Positions 9,231-19,174 of a stretch of 64,000 nucleotides of DNA are shown here, piece after piece; positions within the stretch are counted from its first letter, which is position 1; each line of letters starts with the position of its first letter. The position numbers and the translations under genes are program-made. The stretch spans positions 1,736,001-1,800,000 of the forward strand of contig CP006667.1 of the NCBI GenBank assembly GCA_000471925.1, read 5' to 3'. Under the pieces are notes generated by a model. That model had not been told where the DNA came from. It ran no database searches and worked only from the letters and a program-made list of their open reading frames with translations. This DNA comes from Ralstonia pickettii DTP0602. GTDB taxonomy: Bacteria; Pseudomonadota; Gammaproteobacteria; Burkholderiales; Burkholderiaceae.

Positions 9231-9314
9231 GCGCAGAAACGCGGCGGCGGCCAGAAAGGAGCGGGCACGCCGCGCAGTGGGCAGGTTTGGGCAGACGGGG
9301 CAGGAGGACGGGAA

Positions 9315-10694
9315 ATGGTCAAGCTTGAAGGATTGCTGGCGCGCATGCTTGATGTGGCGCTGGTGCTGGCCGGTGCGCTGCTGGCGGCACAGTTTCGCTT
9401 TGACGCGATCGGGCAGGGCGCCCTGTTCGAGCTTTTCATCGCCCTATCGGCGGCGTCCACGCTGGCGCTGTTCCCGGCCTTCGGCATCTATGAGTCATGG
9501 CGCGGGCGCTCCAAGCTGGGGCTGGCCGGGCAGGTGGCGCTTGCCTGGCTGCTGGTTCAGCTCTTTGGCGTGATGGTGATGTTCTCAGTGCACCGGCTCG
9601 ACCTGGTGTCGCGGCTGTGGTTTGCCTACTGGACCGCCAGTACCGGCGCGCTGATGATCGTGTCGCGGTTGCTCGCCCATATGGTGCTGGGCCATATGCG
9701 CAGCGCCGGCATGAACCTGCACCAGGTGGCGGTGGTCGGCAGCGGCGCGCATTGCAATGCTGTGATCCGGCGCGTGGCCGCGTCGCCGGCCTCGGGCTTC
9801 CGCGTGGCGGCGGCGTTCAACGTGATGCCGGGTGCCGGCGGCTTGAATGCGCGCGTGCCGATCTTTGAGGACCGCGCGGCCTTTGCCCACTACGTGCGCA
9901 CGCAGAAGATCCATGAGCTGTGGCTGGCGCTGCCGCTGTCGCAGGAACGCGAGATCCTGGAGTTCGTCGCGGCCTTCCGTGATGAGCTGATCAATATCCG
10001 CTTCGTGCCGGACCTGCGCACGGTGGCGCTGTTCGATGGCGGGATGATCGACCTGATCGGCATGCATGCGATCAACCTGGCAGCGTCGCCGCTGTCGCCC
10101 ACCGCGCTGGCGCAGAAGGAGATCTTCGACCGGTTCTTCGCCGCGGCGGCGCTGCTCGGGCTGGCACCGCTGCTGGCGGCGATCGCGATCGCGGTCAAGC
10201 TGTCGTCGCGCGGACCGGTCCTGTTCACGCAGTTGCGCAAGGGCGCGGACGGGCGCGTATTCCGCATCTACAAGTTCCGCTCGATGCGCGTGCACACCGA
10301 GCACGCCGGGAAACTGACGCAGGTCACGCGCGGCGATCCGCGCGTCACCCGCGTCGGCGCCTTCCTGCGCCGCACCAGCCTGGACGAGCTGCCGCAGTTC
10401 TTCAACGTGCTGCGCGGCGACATGTCTGTCGTCGGCCCGCGCCCGCACGCACTGGAGCACGACGACCACTACGGCAAGCTGGTATTCGGCTATATCCAGC
10501 GCTACCGCATCAAGCCCGGCATTACCGGCTGGGCGCAGGTGAACGGCTACCGCGGCGAGACCGATCGCATCGAGAAGATGGAGGGCCGCATCGCCTACGA
10601 CCTGTACTACCTCGTCAACTGGTCCTTCTGGCTGGACATGCGGATCATCGCGGCCACTGTCTTCAAGGGCCTGTTCCACAGCAACGCGTATTGA
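9315..10694 (+). CDS. Undecaprenyl-phosphate sugar phosphotransferase (WcaJ-type)
   Basis: Priming enzyme of the locus: transfers a hexose-1-phosphate (probably glucose) from UDP-sugar to undecaprenyl phosphate at the inner membrane. The 459-residue protein has four N-terminal membrane helices, a central CoA-binding-like domain ([15 protein letters not shown]) and a C-terminal bacterial sugar transferase domain. The latter shows [33 protein letters not shown] with the VGPRPHA motif, and [20 protein letters not shown]. The ribosome site GGAGGACGGGAA precedes the ATG at 9315. It lies between manC and wzc, the usual position in colanic-acid-like loci. Glucose rather than another sugar is inferred from the WcaJ-like architecture. 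Confidence 0.92.
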   Translation: MVKLEGLLARMLDVALVLAGALLAAQFRFDAIGQGALFELFIALSAASTLALFPAFGIYESWRGRSKLGLAGQVALAWLLVQLFGVMVMFSVHRLDLVSRLWFAYWTASTGALMIVSRLLAHMVLGHMRSAGMNLHQVAVVGSGAHCNAVIRRVAASPASGFRVAAAFNVMPGAGGLNARVPIFEDRAAFAHYVRTQKIHELWLALPLSQEREILEFVAAFRDELINIRFVPDLRTVALFDGGMIDLIGMHAINLAASPLSPTALAQKEIFDRFFAAAALLGLAPLLAAIAIAVKLSSRGPVLFTQLRKGADGRVFRIYKFRSMRVHTEHAGKLTQVTRGDPRVTRVGAFLRRTSLDELPQFFNVLRGDMSVVGPRPHALEHDDHYGKLVFGYIQRYRIKPGITGWAQVNGYRGETDRIEKMEGRIAYDLYYLVNWSFWLDMRIIAATVFKGLFHSNAY

Positions 10695-10734
10695 ACCGAG
10701 GGCATTCGCCAGCGCCGCGCGCGGGCGGAAAGGG

Positions 10735-12978
10735 ATGCGTGACACCATGCCAAACCTGCTAGAGACCCAGTATGTCGAGGCGCCGGCGGCGCCCGAGCTG
10801 CGGCTGTCTGACTACTTGGTCACGGTGCTGGAGAACTGGCGCATGATCGGCGCGATCACGCTGCTGGCGCTGGCCGGCGGTTCGATCTACGCGATGATCG
10901 CCAAGCCGGTGTATCGCGCCGACGCGCTGATCCAGGTGGAAGACAGCAAGGGCGACGCCAACGCTAACAACCAGAACTCGCTGCAGTCGCTGTCGTCGAT
11001 CTTCGATTCCAAGTCTTCCACGGCCGCCGAGATCGAGCTGATCCGCTCGCGCCTGGTGGTGGAAGACGCGGTGCGCACGCTGCACCTGGATATCGGGGCG
11101 CGACCGCGCTACCTGCCCGTGATCGGCGGCTGGCTGGCAGGCCGTTACACCGGCAAGACCCCCGCGCCGCCGCGCTTCGGGCTGCCGCAGTACGCGTGGG
11201 GCGGCGAGTCGATCAAGATGTCGCTGTTCGAAACCCCGGCCAAGTACTACAAGAAGCCGTTCGTGCTGACCGTCGAGGACGAGCGCACCTACAGCCTGCG
11301 CGATCCCGATGGCGCGCTCGTGCTCAACGGCCGCGTCGGCGAAGAGACCGGCGGGGCCAGCACGCTGGGCCCGGTACGCGTGCGCATCGACCACCTGGTC
11401 GGGCGGCCGGACACGCAGTTCGAGCTGACGCGCGCGTCCACCCTGGCTACGGTGGAGTCGGTGCAGCGCGCGCTGGCGGTGGGCGAGACCACGCTGCAGT
11501 CTGGCATCATCCGCGCCAGCCTGGAAGGCCCCGACAGCAAGCTGACCGCCGAGATCGTCAACACCGTCGCGCGCCAGTTCGTGCAGCAGGACATCGGGCG
11601 GCGTTCGGCCGAGGCCGAGCACACGCTGGCTTTCCTTGAGCAGCAGCTGCCGGTGCTGCGCAAGGAACTGGACCAGGCCGAGGAGCGCTACAACTCGTTC
11701 CGCAACAAGCTGGGCACCGTCAACCTGGGCGAGGAAAGCCGCCTGCTGCTGCAGCAGATCGTCGACAACAAGAACCGGCTGCTGACCATGGAGGCGCAGC
11801 TTGCCGAATACAACACGCGCTACACGGAGAACAATCCGGCGGTGGTGTCGCTCAAGGCGCAGATCGCCACGCTGACCGCGCAGCAGAACGCCCTGCGGCG
11901 CAGCGTCTCGCTGCTGCCCGATACCGAGCAGACCGCGCTGCGGCTGATGCGCGACGTGCGCGTCGATACCGAGCTCTACACCAGCCTGCTCAACAACGCG
12001 CAGCAGCTGCGCGTGGTCAAGGCGGGCCAGGTCGGCAGCGTGCGCGTGGTCGACTTTGCCGCGCCCGCCGACGAGCCGGTGCGCCCGCAGCGGGCCATGC
12101 TGGTGTTGATCAGCGCGGGGCTGGGGATGCTCGCGGCGATCTTGCTGGCGCTGCTGAAGAAGGCGCTGTACGGCGGCATGGAGCACCCCGAGGACATCGA
12201 GCGCCTGACCGGCGTGCCGGTGTGCGCGGTGGTGCCGCGCAGCCGCATGCAACTGCGCCTGCAGCGCGAGTTGAGCCACGGCCGCGTCGGCCGCGGCCCT
12301 CGCCTGCTGGCGGCGCGCGCGCCGGACGACGTCGCTGTGGAGGGCGTGCGCGGCCTGCGCACCACGCTGCAGTACGCGCTGCGCGACGCCAGCAACAACG
12401 TGGTGATGCTGACCGGTTCGCGCCAGGACGCGGGCAAGTCCTTCCTGTCGGTCAACCTGGCCGCGCTGGTGGCGGCGGGGCAGCGGCGCGTGCTGATGAT
12501 CGACGCCGACATGCGCCGCGGCGCGGTCCATGCGCACTTCGGCCTGCGCCACCAGCCCGGCCTGGCCGATGCGCTGATGGGCGAGAATTTCGATGCCGTG
12601 GTGACGCGCGACGTGCTGCCGGGGCTAGACGTGATGCCACGCGGCACGGTGCCGCCGGACCCGGCCGAGCTGCTGATGAGCGAGCGCTTCCGCATGTTGC
12701 TCGACCATTTTTCGCACCGCTACGACATGGTGATCATCGACACCCCGCCGGTGCTCGAGGTCACCGACGCCACGCTGCTGGGACGCTACGCCGGCATCAC
12801 GCTGCTGGTGGTGCGCCACGGCCGCCACCCCCCCGGCGAGATCGGCGAGACCGTGCGGCGGCTCGCCAGCGGCGGCGTGGCGCTGCGCGGCGTGCTGCTG
12901 ACCGATGTGCCCAAGCCGCCGCTGCGGCTGGGCACCGGCTACTCCGGCTACTACACCAGCGTCGAGGGCATCAAATGA
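10735..12978 (+). CDS. Wzc-type chain-length determinant / BY-kinase
   Basis: Polysaccharide co-polymerase with cytoplasmic bacterial tyrosine kinase, controlling chain length and export with Wza. The order is an N-terminal helix around residues 40-60, a Wzz periplasmic domain with long coiled coil (residues ~280-400), a second helix near 460, then the kinase. Walker [11 protein letters not shown] is near residue 562, Walker A' [12 protein letters not shown] near 586, and Walker [12 protein letters not shown] near 665. The C-terminal tail [13 protein letters not shown] carries clustered tyrosines, the expected autophosphorylation site. An ATG at 10747 is an equally plausible start. A second, tail-less homologue lies at 25709-28072. 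Confidence 0.93.
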   Translation: MRDTMPNLLETQYVEAPAAPELRLSDYLVTVLENWRMIGAITLLALAGGSIYAMIAKPVYRADALIQVEDSKGDANANNQNSLQSLSSIFDSKSSTAAEIELIRSRLVVEDAVRTLHLDIGARPRYLPVIGGWLAGRYTGKTPAPPRFGLPQYAWGGESIKMSLFETPAKYYKKPFVLTVEDERTYSLRDPDGALVLNGRVGEETGGASTLGPVRVRIDHLVGRPDTQFELTRASTLATVESVQRALAVGETTLQSGIIRASLEGPDSKLTAEIVNTVARQFVQQDIGRRSAEAEHTLAFLEQQLPVLRKELDQAEERYNSFRNKLGTVNLGEESRLLLQQIVDNKNRLLTMEAQLAEYNTRYTENNPAVVSLKAQIATLTAQQNALRRSVSLLPDTEQTALRLMRDVRVDTELYTSLLNNAQQLRVVKAGQVGSVRVVDFAAPADEPVRPQRAMLVLISAGLGMLAAILLALLKKALYGGMEHPEDIERLTGVPVCAVVPRSRMQLRLQRELSHGRVGRGPRLLAARAPDDVAVEGVRGLRTTLQYALRDASNNVVMLTGSRQDAGKSFLSVNLAALVAAGQRRVLMIDADMRRGAVHAHFGLRHQPGLADALMGENFDAVVTRDVLPGLDVMPRGTVPPDPAELLMSERFRMLLDHFSHRYDMVIIDTPPVLEVTDATLLGRYAGITLLVVRHGRHPPGEIGETVRRLASGGVALRGVLLTDVPKPPLRLGTGYSGYYTSVEGIK

Positions 12979-13006
12979 GACGGCGACCGCCGCCGCGCAT
13001 AGCGCC

Positions 13007-13027
13007 CATCAGGCATCAGGCATCAGT
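13007..13027. repeat. 7-bp tandem repeat (3 units) between wzc and gmd
   Basis: Three head-to-tail units CATCAGG, CATCAGG, CATCAGT lie in the short gap between the wzc stop and the gmd start. The last unit ends about 37 nt before the gmd ATG, just ahead of its ribosome site. Confidence 0.7.
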
Positions 13028-13063
13028 CATAAAAGGCAATCCACCACGGCAGGGAGAACGGGA

Positions 13064-14182
13064 ATGAAACGCAAGGTCGCACTGATCACTGGCATCACCG
13101 GGCAGGATGGCTCCTACCTGGCTGAATCGCTGCTTGACAAGGGGTACGAGGTGCACGGCATCAAGCGCCGCACGTCGCTGTTCAACACGGACCGCATCGA
13201 CCACCTCTACCGCGAGCGGCATGAGCAGGACCTGCGCTTCTTCCTGCACTACGGCGATCTCACCGACGCCACCAGCGTGCTGCGTGTGATCCAGCGCGTG
13301 GAGCCGGACGAGATCTACAACCTGGCCGCGCAGAGCCACGTGGCGGTGTCGTTCGAAGAGCCGGAGTACACCGCCAACGCCGACGGCCTGGGCGCGCTGC
13401 GCATCCTGGAGGCGATCCGCATCCTCGGCATGGAACGCAAGACGCGCTTCTACCAGGCTTCTACCTCCGAGCTGTACGGGCTGGTGCAGGAGGTGCCGCA
13501 GAAAGAGACCACGCCGTTCTACCCGCGCAGCCCGTACGCGGTGGCCAAGCTCTACGCCTACTGGATCACCGTCAACTACCGCGAGGCCTACGGCATCTAC
13601 GCCTGCAACGGCATCCTCTTCAACCATGAATCGCCGGTGCGCGGCGAGACCTTCGTCACGCGCAAGATCACCCGCGCCATCGCCCGCATCGCGGTCGGGC
13701 TGCAGGACGAGCTTTACCTGGGCAACCTGTCGTCGCTGCGCGACTGGGGCCACGCGCGCGATTACGTGGAGATGCAGTGGCTGATGCTGCAGCAGGAGCA
13801 GCCCGAGGACTTCGTCATTGCCACCGGCGAGCAGTACAGCGTGCGCGAGTTCGTGCAGTACGCCGCCGCCGAGCTGGGCGTGACCATCCGCTTCGAGGGC
13901 GAGGGCGTCGACGAGGTCGGCATTGTCGAACGGGTGCATGGCAAGGAAACCAGGCTGACGCCGGGCAAGGTGATCGTGCGCGTCGATCCGACGTATTTCC
14001 GCCCGACGGAAGTCGAGACGCTGCTGGGCGATCCCACCCGCGCGCGCGAAAGGCTGGGCTGGAAGCCGACCACGCCGTTCTCGTCGCTGGTCAAGGAGAT
14101 GGTGCGCGCCGACTTCCAGATCGCGCGGCGCGACGCGCTGGTCACGCTGGCTGGCTTCAAGACGCTGGAACACCACGAGTGA
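13064..14182 (+). CDS. gmd: GDP-mannose 4,6-dehydratase
   Basis: Converts GDP-D-mannose to GDP-4-keto-6-deoxy-mannose, the first step to GDP-L-fucose, using bound NADP. The extended short-chain dehydrogenase fold is shown by [20 protein letters not shown] (residues 6-25), [15 protein letters not shown], the catalytic [12 protein letters not shown] (Y-x3-K), and the family signature [18 protein letters not shown]. Length of 372 aa is normal. The ATG at 13064 has AGGGAGAACGGGA upstream. Fcl follows 16 bp downstream, and manC lies upstream, completing the GDP-fucose pathway in one operon. Confidence 0.97.
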   Translation: MKRKVALITGITGQDGSYLAESLLDKGYEVHGIKRRTSLFNTDRIDHLYRERHEQDLRFFLHYGDLTDATSVLRVIQRVEPDEIYNLAAQSHVAVSFEEPEYTANADGLGALRILEAIRILGMERKTRFYQASTSELYGLVQEVPQKETTPFYPRSPYAVAKLYAYWITVNYREAYGIYACNGILFNHESPVRGETFVTRKITRAIARIAVGLQDELYLGNLSSLRDWGHARDYVEMQWLMLQQEQPEDFVIATGEQYSVREFVQYAAAELGVTIRFEGEGVDEVGIVERVHGKETRLTPGKVIVRVDPTYFRPTEVETLLGDPTRARERLGWKPTTPFSSLVKEMVRADFQIARRDALVTLAGFKTLEHHE

Positions 14183-14198
14183 AGGAGCGGCGCTCACC

Positions 14199-15143
14199 AT
14201 GGACAAGCAGACAAGGATTTACGTCGCGGGCCATCGCGGCATGGTGGGTTCGGCACTGGTGCGCCAGCTGCGCGCGGCGGGCTACGAGCGCCTGCTGACG
14301 CCGGCGCGCGACCAGCTGGACCTGACCGACCAGGCCGCGGTGCGCCGCTTCTTCGCGCGGCAGCAGGTGGACGTGGTGCTGCTGGCGGCGGCGCGCGTGG
14401 GTGGCATCGTCGCCAACGCGATGCGCCCGGCTTCCTTCCTCTACGAGAACCTGGCGATCGAGACCAACGTGATCCAGGCCGCGTTCGAGGGCGGCGTGCA
14501 GCGGCTGGTGTTCTTCGGCTCGTCCTGCATCTATCCGCGCGACTGCGCCCAGCCGATCCGCGAGGACTACCTGCTGGGCGGGCCGCTGGAGCCGACCAAC
14601 GAGGCCTACGCCATCGCCAAGATTGCTGGGATGAAGCTGTGCGAGGCCTGCAACCGGCAATACGGCACGCGCTACCTGTCGGTGATGCCGACCAACCTGT
14701 ACGGGCCCAACGACAACTACGACCTGACCAGCAGCCACGTGCTGCCGGCGCTGATCCGCAAGGCGCATACCGCCGTCAGCGAGCGCGCCGGCACGATGAC
14801 GGTGTGGGGCACCGGCACGCCGCGGCGCGAATTCCTGCACGTCGACGACCTGGCCGCGGCCACGCTGTTCCTGCTGCAACAGGACGTGGATGGCGGCGTG
14901 TTCAACGTCGGCACCGGCACGGACATCCCGATCGGCGAGCTGGCCGCCATGGTGTGCCGCGTCGCGGGATTTGACGGCGAACTGGTGTTCGACACCAGCA
15001 AGCCCGACGGCACGCCGCGCAAGCTGCTCGACGTATCGCGGCTGGTCGGCATGGGCTGGCAGGCGTCGATCGGGCTGGAAGCGGGCCTGGCGCGTACCTG
15101 GCACGAGTTCGCGGCGGCACAGCAGGCAAGCGCGATGGCGTGA
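14199..15143 (+). CDS. fcl: GDP-L-fucose synthase
   Basis: Bifunctional 3,5-epimerase/4-reductase producing GDP-L-fucose from GDP-4-keto-6-deoxymannose with NADPH. It shows the NADP-binding IYVAGHRGMVGSALVRQL near the N-terminus, SSCIYPRDCAQPI, the catalytic YAIAKIAGMKLCE (Y-x3-K), NLYGPNDNYDLTSSHVLPAL and VWGTGTPRREFLHVDDLA. The 314-aa length matches the family. AAGGAG lies about 12 nt before the ATG. Located directly after gmd with the same orientation, it supplies fucose for the polymer. Confidence 0.97.
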   Translation: MDKQTRIYVAGHRGMVGSALVRQLRAAGYERLLTPARDQLDLTDQAAVRRFFARQQVDVVLLAAARVGGIVANAMRPASFLYENLAIETNVIQAAFEGGVQRLVFFGSSCIYPRDCAQPIREDYLLGGPLEPTNEAYAIAKIAGMKLCEACNRQYGTRYLSVMPTNLYGPNDNYDLTSSHVLPALIRKAHTAVSERAGTMTVWGTGTPRREFLHVDDLAAATLFLLQQDVDGGVFNVGTGTDIPIGELAAMVCRVAGFDGELVFDTSKPDGTPRKLLDVSRLVGMGWQASIGLEAGLARTWHEFAAAQQASAMA

Positions 15144-15153
15144 CCGGCGCGAT

Positions 15154-15195
15154 CAGGCAACAGGGAACAGGCAACAGGGAACAGGCAACCGGCAA
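15154..15195. repeat. 14-bp tandem repeat (3 units) between fcl and the next glycosyltransferase
   Basis: Units CAGGCAACAGGGAA (15154-15167 and 15168-15181) are perfect copies; the third, CAGGCAACCGGCAA (15182-15195), differs at two bases. It sits in the ~100-bp gap between fcl and the glycosyltransferase starting at 15247 and is followed by an A-rich stretch. It has no open frame of its own and may change spacing by slippage. Confidence 0.75.
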
Positions 15196-15246
15196 CAGAA
15201 AAAAGGCAAGACACAACAGGCAGTACGAAACCAGGGGGTAGTCGTC

Positions 15247-16482
15247 ATGTCAGGCTCAGTCACCATCTTCCACAACGTCGTCTGGTCGCGCCACAAGGGC
15301 CAGGTCTTCTCGGCGCTGCACCAGCTGCACGGGCAGGGGCCGATCCGCTATACCGTCGTGCAGATCGCCGAGACCGAGCACATGCGGCTCGGGTTTTCCG
15401 AGGTCGACTACAGCGCGCACCAATACCCGATGCGCCAGCTCTTCAAGGGCTGCTACGAGGACGTGCCGCGCTGGAAGATGACGTTGCGGCTGGTGGGCGA
15501 GGTGCTGCGCTCGGACAGCCGGGTGGTGGTGCTGCCGGGCTACCACCTGCCGGAATTCTGGGCGATGCTGTTCGCCTGCATCGTCACCGGCAAGCGGCGC
15601 GCGGTGTTCTGCGATTCCACTGGCCGCGACCGCCCGCGGCGCTTGCTGACCTCGCTGCCCAAGCGGCTGTTCTTCGCGCTGTGCCAGGGCTACTTCGGCT
15701 TTGGTGAGCGCAGCCGCGAATACCTGGAGTCGCTCGGCGCGCGGCGCGAGCGCATCTTCATCCCCTGCCAGGCGGCAGCGCTGCCGGCCGGCTACACGCC
15801 CGAGCAGGCGCTGGCACGGCGGATGCTGGCGCGTGCGCCGAAGGCGACTACGCCAGACGCCCCGGCGCCAGAGCCGCAGACGCCGGTGTTCCTCTATGTG
15901 GGGCGGCTGTCGGAAGGGAAGGGGCTGGACACCCTGCTCGAAGCCTTTGCCGGCCTGCTGCCGGCCATGCCGGCCGCCACGCTGCGGCTGGCGGGCAGCG
16001 GCCCGATGGCCGAGCGCCTGCCCGAGCGCATCGACGCGCTCGGGCTCGACGGCGCCGTGATGCTGCTGGGCAGCGTCAACGGCGCGGCGCTCGAGGCCGA
16101 ATACGACCGTGCCACCTGCCTGGTGCTGCCGAGCTACAGCGAGCCCTGGGGCCTGGTGGTCAACGAAGCGCTGGCGCACGGCTGCCCGGCGGTGGTCAGC
16201 GATAACTGCGGCTGCGTGCCGGAGCTGGTGCGCGAGGGCGAGACCGGCCTGGCGGTGCCGGCGCGTGACGCGGCAGCGCTGCAGGCCGCGCTGGGCAAGG
16301 CCGTGCACCTGTTCGCCGATACCCGCGCCACCGCGCAGCGCTGCATCGACCTGATCGGCCGCTTCGATCCCGCGGCGGCCGCCACCCATATCGACCGCGG
16401 CTGCGCCAGCCTGCTGCGCGGCAAGGCGCGTACCGCGCCGCATCCCGTCGCCGAAGCCGAAGTCCACCGGAGCAGTCGATGA
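15247..16482 (+). CDS. Glycosyltransferase family 4 protein
   Basis: GT-B glycosyltransferase (411 aa) for assembly of the repeat unit. The N-terminal half is divergent (IFHNVVWSRHKGQVFSALHQ). The C-terminal GT1/GT4 domain is clear: VFLYVGRLSEGKGLDTLLEA, LRLAGSGPMAERL, and CLVLPSYSEPWGLVVNEALA with the donor-binding E-x7-E motif, then HGCPAVVSDNCG. The ATG at 15247 has CAGGGGG upstream; frames further upstream run into the fcl gene and the tandem repeat. Its last codons overlap the next gene's start by 4 nt. Sugar specificity is not deducible. Confidence 0.88.
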   Translation: MSGSVTIFHNVVWSRHKGQVFSALHQLHGQGPIRYTVVQIAETEHMRLGFSEVDYSAHQYPMRQLFKGCYEDVPRWKMTLRLVGEVLRSDSRVVVLPGYHLPEFWAMLFACIVTGKRRAVFCDSTGRDRPRRLLTSLPKRLFFALCQGYFGFGERSREYLESLGARRERIFIPCQAAALPAGYTPEQALARRMLARAPKATTPDAPAPEPQTPVFLYVGRLSEGKGLDTLLEAFAGLLPAMPAATLRLAGSGPMAERLPERIDALGLDGAVMLLGSVNGAALEAEYDRATCLVLPSYSEPWGLVVNEALAHGCPAVVSDNCGCVPELVREGETGLAVPARDAAALQAALGKAVHLFADTRATAQRCIDLIGRFDPAAAATHIDRGCASLLRGKARTAPHPVAEAEVHRSSR

Positions 16483-17777
16483 AAATCCTTATCTGCGGGC
16501 AGAACTACGCGCCCGAACTGACCGGCACCGGCAAGTACACCGCCGAGATGGCCGAGGCCCTGGCTGCCGCCGGGCACGAGGTACGGGTGGTGTGCGGCCC
16601 CCCGTACTACCCGGCGTGGCGGGTGGAGGACGGCTACTCGGCCTGGCGCTACCGCCGCGAGCAGCGCGCCGGCGTACGCGTGCAGCGCGTGCCGCTGTGG
16701 GTGCCGCGGCGCCCGGGCGGGCTCAATCGCCTGCTGCACCTGGGCAGTTTTGCGCTGGCGGCGCTGCCCGCGCTGCTGGGGCAGTGCTGGTGGCGACCGG
16801 ACGTGGTGATGGTGATCGCGCCGGGGCTGATGAGCGCGCCCGGTGGCTGGCTGCTGGCGCGGCTGACCGGCGCGGCAGCCTGGCTGCACCTGCAGGACTA
16901 CGAGGTCGATGCCGCCTTCGAACTCGGCCTGCTGCGCGGCGCCCGCGCGCGCCGTGCGGCGCTGGGGGTGGAGCGCGCGCTGCTGCGCAGCTTCGATGTG
17001 GTCTCGACCATCTCCGAGAAGATGACGCAGGCCGCCGTGCGCAAGGGCGTGGCGCCGGCGCGCGTGGTGCTGCTACCGAACTGGGTCGATGCCGACGCGA
17101 TCCACCCGCTCGACCGGCCCAGCGCGTATCGCGAAGCGCTCGGCATCGCGCCGCACCAGAAGGTGGTGCTGTACGCCGGCAACATGGGTGCCAAGCAAGG
17201 CCTGGACGTGTTGATGTGCGCGGCGGCGGCGCTGGCCGGCCAGCCCGACATCGTGTTCGTGTTCTGCGGCAATGGCCCGGCCCGCGCCGAGCTGGAGCTG
17301 CACTGCGCCGGCCTGGAAAACTGCCGCTTCCTGCCGCTGCAGCCGACCGAACGCCTCAATGAACTGCTGAACCTGGCGGACATCCACGTGCTGCCGCAGC
17401 GCGGCGGTGCCGCCGACCTGGTGATGCCGTCCAAGCTGACCGGCATGCTGGCCAGCGGGCGCGCCATCGTGGCCATGGCCGAGGGCGGGACCGAGCTGTT
17501 CGCCGCGCTCGGCGGCCGCGGCCTGGCCGTGCCGCCGGAGGACGCCGAGGCGCTGGCGCACGCCATCCGCCGGCTCGCGGGCGATGCCGCGCAACGCGCC
17601 GAACTCGGCGCCGCCGCGCGCGCTTACGCAGTCAGCACGCTGGCCGCGCCGGTGGTGCTGGGGCGGCTCGAAGCGCGGCTGCGCGCGCTTGTCGCAGGCG
17701 GAACGGCTGCCGAGGCGGAACCCGTGCCCCGCGCCGAACTGCCGCCCGCCGCGCTGCGGGCCGAGGAGGCGGAGTAA
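16479..17777 (+). CDS. WcaI-like colanic-acid-type glycosyltransferase
   Basis: GT4 glycosyltransferase resembling WcaI, which in colanic acid synthesis is thought to add fucose. Evidence: the N-terminal MKILICGQNYAPELTGTGKY followed by TAEMAEALAAAGHEVRVV and GPPYYPAW is the hallmark of the WcaI family. The C-terminal donor domain shows VVLYAGNMGAKQGLDVL, then ADIHVLPQRGGAADLVMPSK and LTGMLASGRAIVAMAEGGTE. The start overlaps the preceding stop (ATGA), suggesting translational coupling. Length 432 aa is slightly long because of an alanine-rich tail after residue ~400. With gmd/fcl in the operon, a fucosyltransferase role is plausible but inferred. Confidence 0.88.
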   Translation: MKILICGQNYAPELTGTGKYTAEMAEALAAAGHEVRVVCGPPYYPAWRVEDGYSAWRYRREQRAGVRVQRVPLWVPRRPGGLNRLLHLGSFALAALPALLGQCWWRPDVVMVIAPGLMSAPGGWLLARLTGAAAWLHLQDYEVDAAFELGLLRGARARRAALGVERALLRSFDVVSTISEKMTQAAVRKGVAPARVVLLPNWVDADAIHPLDRPSAYREALGIAPHQKVVLYAGNMGAKQGLDVLMCAAAALAGQPDIVFVFCGNGPARAELELHCAGLENCRFLPLQPTERLNELLNLADIHVLPQRGGAADLVMPSKLTGMLASGRAIVAMAEGGTELFAALGGRGLAVPPEDAEALAHAIRRLAGDAAQRAELGAAARAYAVSTLAAPVVLGRLEARLRALVAGGTAAEAEPVPRAELPPAALRAEEAE

Positions 17778-17786
17778 GCCATGGCC

Positions 17787-17804
17787 AAGTCCAAGTCCAA
17801 GTCC
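17787..17804. repeat. 6-bp tandem repeat (AAGTCC)3 after the wcaI-like gene
   Basis: Three exact units of AAGTCC follow an ATG at 17781 that has GAGGAGGCGGAG just upstream. That ATG opens a 64-codon frame with a Lys-Ser repeat start, arginine-rich and without resemblance to a known family; it overlaps the next gene's start. I treat the frame as unproven and record only the repeat. Confidence 0.6.
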
Positions 17805-17932
17805 AAGCTACGCCCGCGCGCCGAACGCCGCCGCCACCGCTGTCCGGGGGGATGCGAGCCCTATAAGCCATGGCCCCGCTGCCTGCGCCGTGCGCCGGCC
17901 GGTTGCCTGTTTTCCACCGGAGGAGAGCACTC

Positions 17933-19165
17933 ATGCCAGCCATCGAGCCGGCCGCGCCGCGTGCGCCCCGCCTGACGCCGGCCGCCGGACGCGCCCCGCG
18001 CGCCGTGCCGGCCGGCACGGCGCACGGCGGCAACCTGCCGGCGCTGACCAGCATCCGCTTCCTGGCCGCGCTGACGGTGGTGCTGTGCCACTTCAGCCAG
18101 ATCGGGCTGCTGGCGGTGCCGGCGTGGTTCGTCGCCGCGGCCGACGGCGGGCGCCCGGCGGTGTCGCTGTTCTTTGTGCTGTCGGGCTTTGTGCTCGCCT
18201 ACAACTATCGCGACAAGCTTGGCGGCAACGGCGTGCGCGCCTTCTATGCGGCCCGCGTCGCGCGCATCTGGCCGGTGCTGCTGCTGTCGCTGCTGCCGGC
18301 GCTGGCGGTGACGGCATGGCTGCTGCACGCAGGCGATGCCACGCTGCTGCGCGAGTGGTACGGGCTGGCGCGGCCGGACCTGCCGATGCTGGCGGCAAGC
18401 CTGCTGTGCCAGGTGCTGGCGCTGACCGCGTGGCTGCCGTTCGCCGGGCTGAACCAGCCCTGGAACGGGCCGGCGTGGAGCATCTCCTGCGAGGCCTTCT
18501 TCTATGCCTTGTTCCCGGCGCTGCTGGCCTGGGCCGCCGCGCGCGGGAGCCTGGCGCTGCTGCGCTGGTGCGCGCTGCTGTGGCTGCTGCAGGGCGCATG
18601 GATCGCGCTGGTCGATGCCGCCACGCCGCCGTCGCGCTCGGGTTTCCTGATCGCGCAGTTCCCGCTGACGCACCTGTTCGAGTTCGTGCTGGGCGTGTGC
18701 GCGGCGCAATGGCATGCGCGCATGCCGCTCGCCGCCGCCGCGCGCCACCGCTTTGGCATCGTGCTGACGGGTGTCTCAGTGGCGATTCTCGCCGCGCTGG
18801 CGTTCTCGTCGCCGGGGCGCTGGCCGGCCTTCTATCTGCAGGCGCCGGCGTTCGGCGCGCTGATCCTCGGGCTTGCGCTGCTGCAGCGGCCCGTGCTCGG
18901 CCTGCTGCACCGGCGCTGGCTGGTGGTGCTAGGCGAGGCCAGCTTCTCGCTGTACCTGCTGCATGTGCCGCTGGGCCGCCTGGCGTGGCTGGCCGGCTGG
19001 CCGCGCGCGTACGGGTGGCTGGCGCTGGCTGCCGCGGTGGCGCTGAGCGTGCTGGTCTTCCGCGCTTATGAAGATCCGATGCGCAGCTGGCTGCGGCGGC
19101 GCCTGGCACCGGCCGTGCCGGCGCCGGCGGGCGCGGCGCTGCCGGCCAGCGCGGTACGGGGCTAG
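17933..19165 (+). CDS. Acyltransferase 3 family membrane protein
   Basis: Third membrane acyltransferase of the locus (410 aa, ~10 helices), probably O-acetylating the exopolysaccharide. Features: LTSIRFLAALTVVLCHFSQI in helix 1 with the family arginine and histidine, SLFFVLSGFVLAYNYRDKLG, ARVARIWPVL, and WSISCEAFFYALFPALLAW. The ~35-residue N-terminal extension rich in Ala/Pro/Arg precedes the first helix. The ATG at 17933 has GGAGGA at a suitable distance. It is more distant from the two acyltransferases at the window start than they are from each other. It is followed after 9 bp by the Wzy-like gene. Confidence 0.88.
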   Translation: MPAIEPAAPRAPRLTPAAGRAPRAVPAGTAHGGNLPALTSIRFLAALTVVLCHFSQIGLLAVPAWFVAAADGGRPAVSLFFVLSGFVLAYNYRDKLGGNGVRAFYAARVARIWPVLLLSLLPALAVTAWLLHAGDATLLREWYGLARPDLPMLAASLLCQVLALTAWLPFAGLNQPWNGPAWSISCEAFFYALFPALLAWAAARGSLALLRWCALLWLLQGAWIALVDAATPPSRSGFLIAQFPLTHLFEFVLGVCAAQWHARMPLAAAARHRFGIVLTGVSVAILAALAFSSPGRWPAFYLQAPAFGALILGLALLQRPVLGLLHRRWLVVLGEASFSLYLLHVPLGRLAWLAGWPRAYGWLALAAAVALSVLVFRAYEDPMRSWLRRRLAPAVPAPAGAALPASAVRG

Positions 19166-19174
19166 GAGGCGACC

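Noticed and set aside
10759..12552. 597-codon minus-strand frame opposite wzc
   Set aside because: Shadow frame: the wzc protein on the plus strand has all expected motifs, while this product is His/Gln/Arg-rich without similarity to a known family.
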